Below, one piece after another: positions 5,361 through 5,401 of a stretch of 5,401 nt of DNA. Positions within the stretch are counted from its first letter, which is position 1; each line of letters begins with the position of its first letter. The notes under the pieces were generated by a model. The model saw only the letters and a program-made list of their open reading frames with translations. It was not told the DNA's origin and made no database searches. Source of the DNA: Chitinophagaceae bacterium (GTDB taxonomy: Bacteria > Bacteroidota > Bacteroidia > Chitinophagales > Chitinophagaceae). Made by a program: the position numbers and the translations under genes. The stretch covers positions 1 through 5,401 of the forward strand of contig JAGNOY010000170.1 of NCBI GenBank assembly GCA_017989935.1, given 5' to 3'.

Positions 5361-5401
5361 ATGGTACAAGCGTGTTGCTTTTTACAGCACATGGTGCAAG
5401 C
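5361..5401. repeat. Partial direct repeat with 30-bp period at the window edge
   Basis: ATGGTACAAGC (5361-5371) recurs as ATGGTGCAAGC (5391-5401), 10 of 11 identical, exactly 30 bp apart. The second copy is cut by the window edge. Between them GTGTTG (5372-5377) can pair with CAGCAC (5385-5390), with one G-U pair, around CTTTTTA. It may be the start of a tandem array, or a structured region after the lipoprotein gene. Confidence 0.4.

Noticed and set aside
5361..5401. CRISPR-like repeat and spacer
   Set aside because: Only an 11-nt word with one mismatch repeats, no full repeat-spacer unit is visible and no cas gene is present.

Overview
The window looks like chromosomal DNA of a Bacteroidota bacterium. 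It is AT-rich, its genes lack clear Shine-Dalgarno sequences, and four of its upstream regions carry an exact match to the Bacteroidota -7 promoter box TAnnTTTG. The proteins fit this too: a short lipoprotein with a Thr-rich linker, and an agmatinase-family protein of the longer type I associate with this phylum. Nothing in the sequence fixes the genus, and there is no clear phage, plasmid, transposase, rRNA, tRNA or CRISPR signal.

Layout from left to right. Positions 1-639 (minus strand) hold the N-terminal 213 residues of a secreted subtilisin-like protease, cut by the window edge just after its catalytic Asp. Positions 640-831 are intergenic and carry that gene's likely promoter and a stem-loop that probably ends the upstream transcript. 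Four minus-strand genes follow, in transcription order agmatinase/arginase-family ureohydrolase (3303-4355), a four-helix membrane protein with a soluble C-terminal domain (2714-3310), an uncharacterised radical SAM protein (1403-2704) and a GNAT acetyltransferase (832-1326). The first three are tightly packed (8-nt overlap, then a 9-nt gap) behind one good promoter at about 4374-4402 and are very likely one operon. The acetyltransferase lies 76 bp further on, with its own -7-like box, and may be co-transcribed, separately transcribed, or both.

Positions 4356-4981 are a long intergenic region between divergent genes. It is not empty. About 4570-4729 folds on paper into one long imperfect hairpin made of many matching segments, preceded by a separate perfect 8-bp stem-loop at 4533-4554, and both are framed by a 12-of-13 inverted repeat at 4498-4510 and 4810-4822. 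This resembles a palindromic interspersed repeat or structured RNA rather than a gene. Further right a perfect 20-bp dyad (4919-4938) lies just upstream of the promoter of a small plus-strand lipoprotein (4982-5353). The window ends in a partial direct repeat with a 30-bp period.

How the genes might work together is largely inference. The ureohydrolase is likely to hydrolyse agmatine or a related guanidino compound. The coupled membrane protein and radical SAM protein have no evident link to polyamine metabolism, so the shared operon is the most interesting functional clue. I see no clear defence or mobile system in this window.
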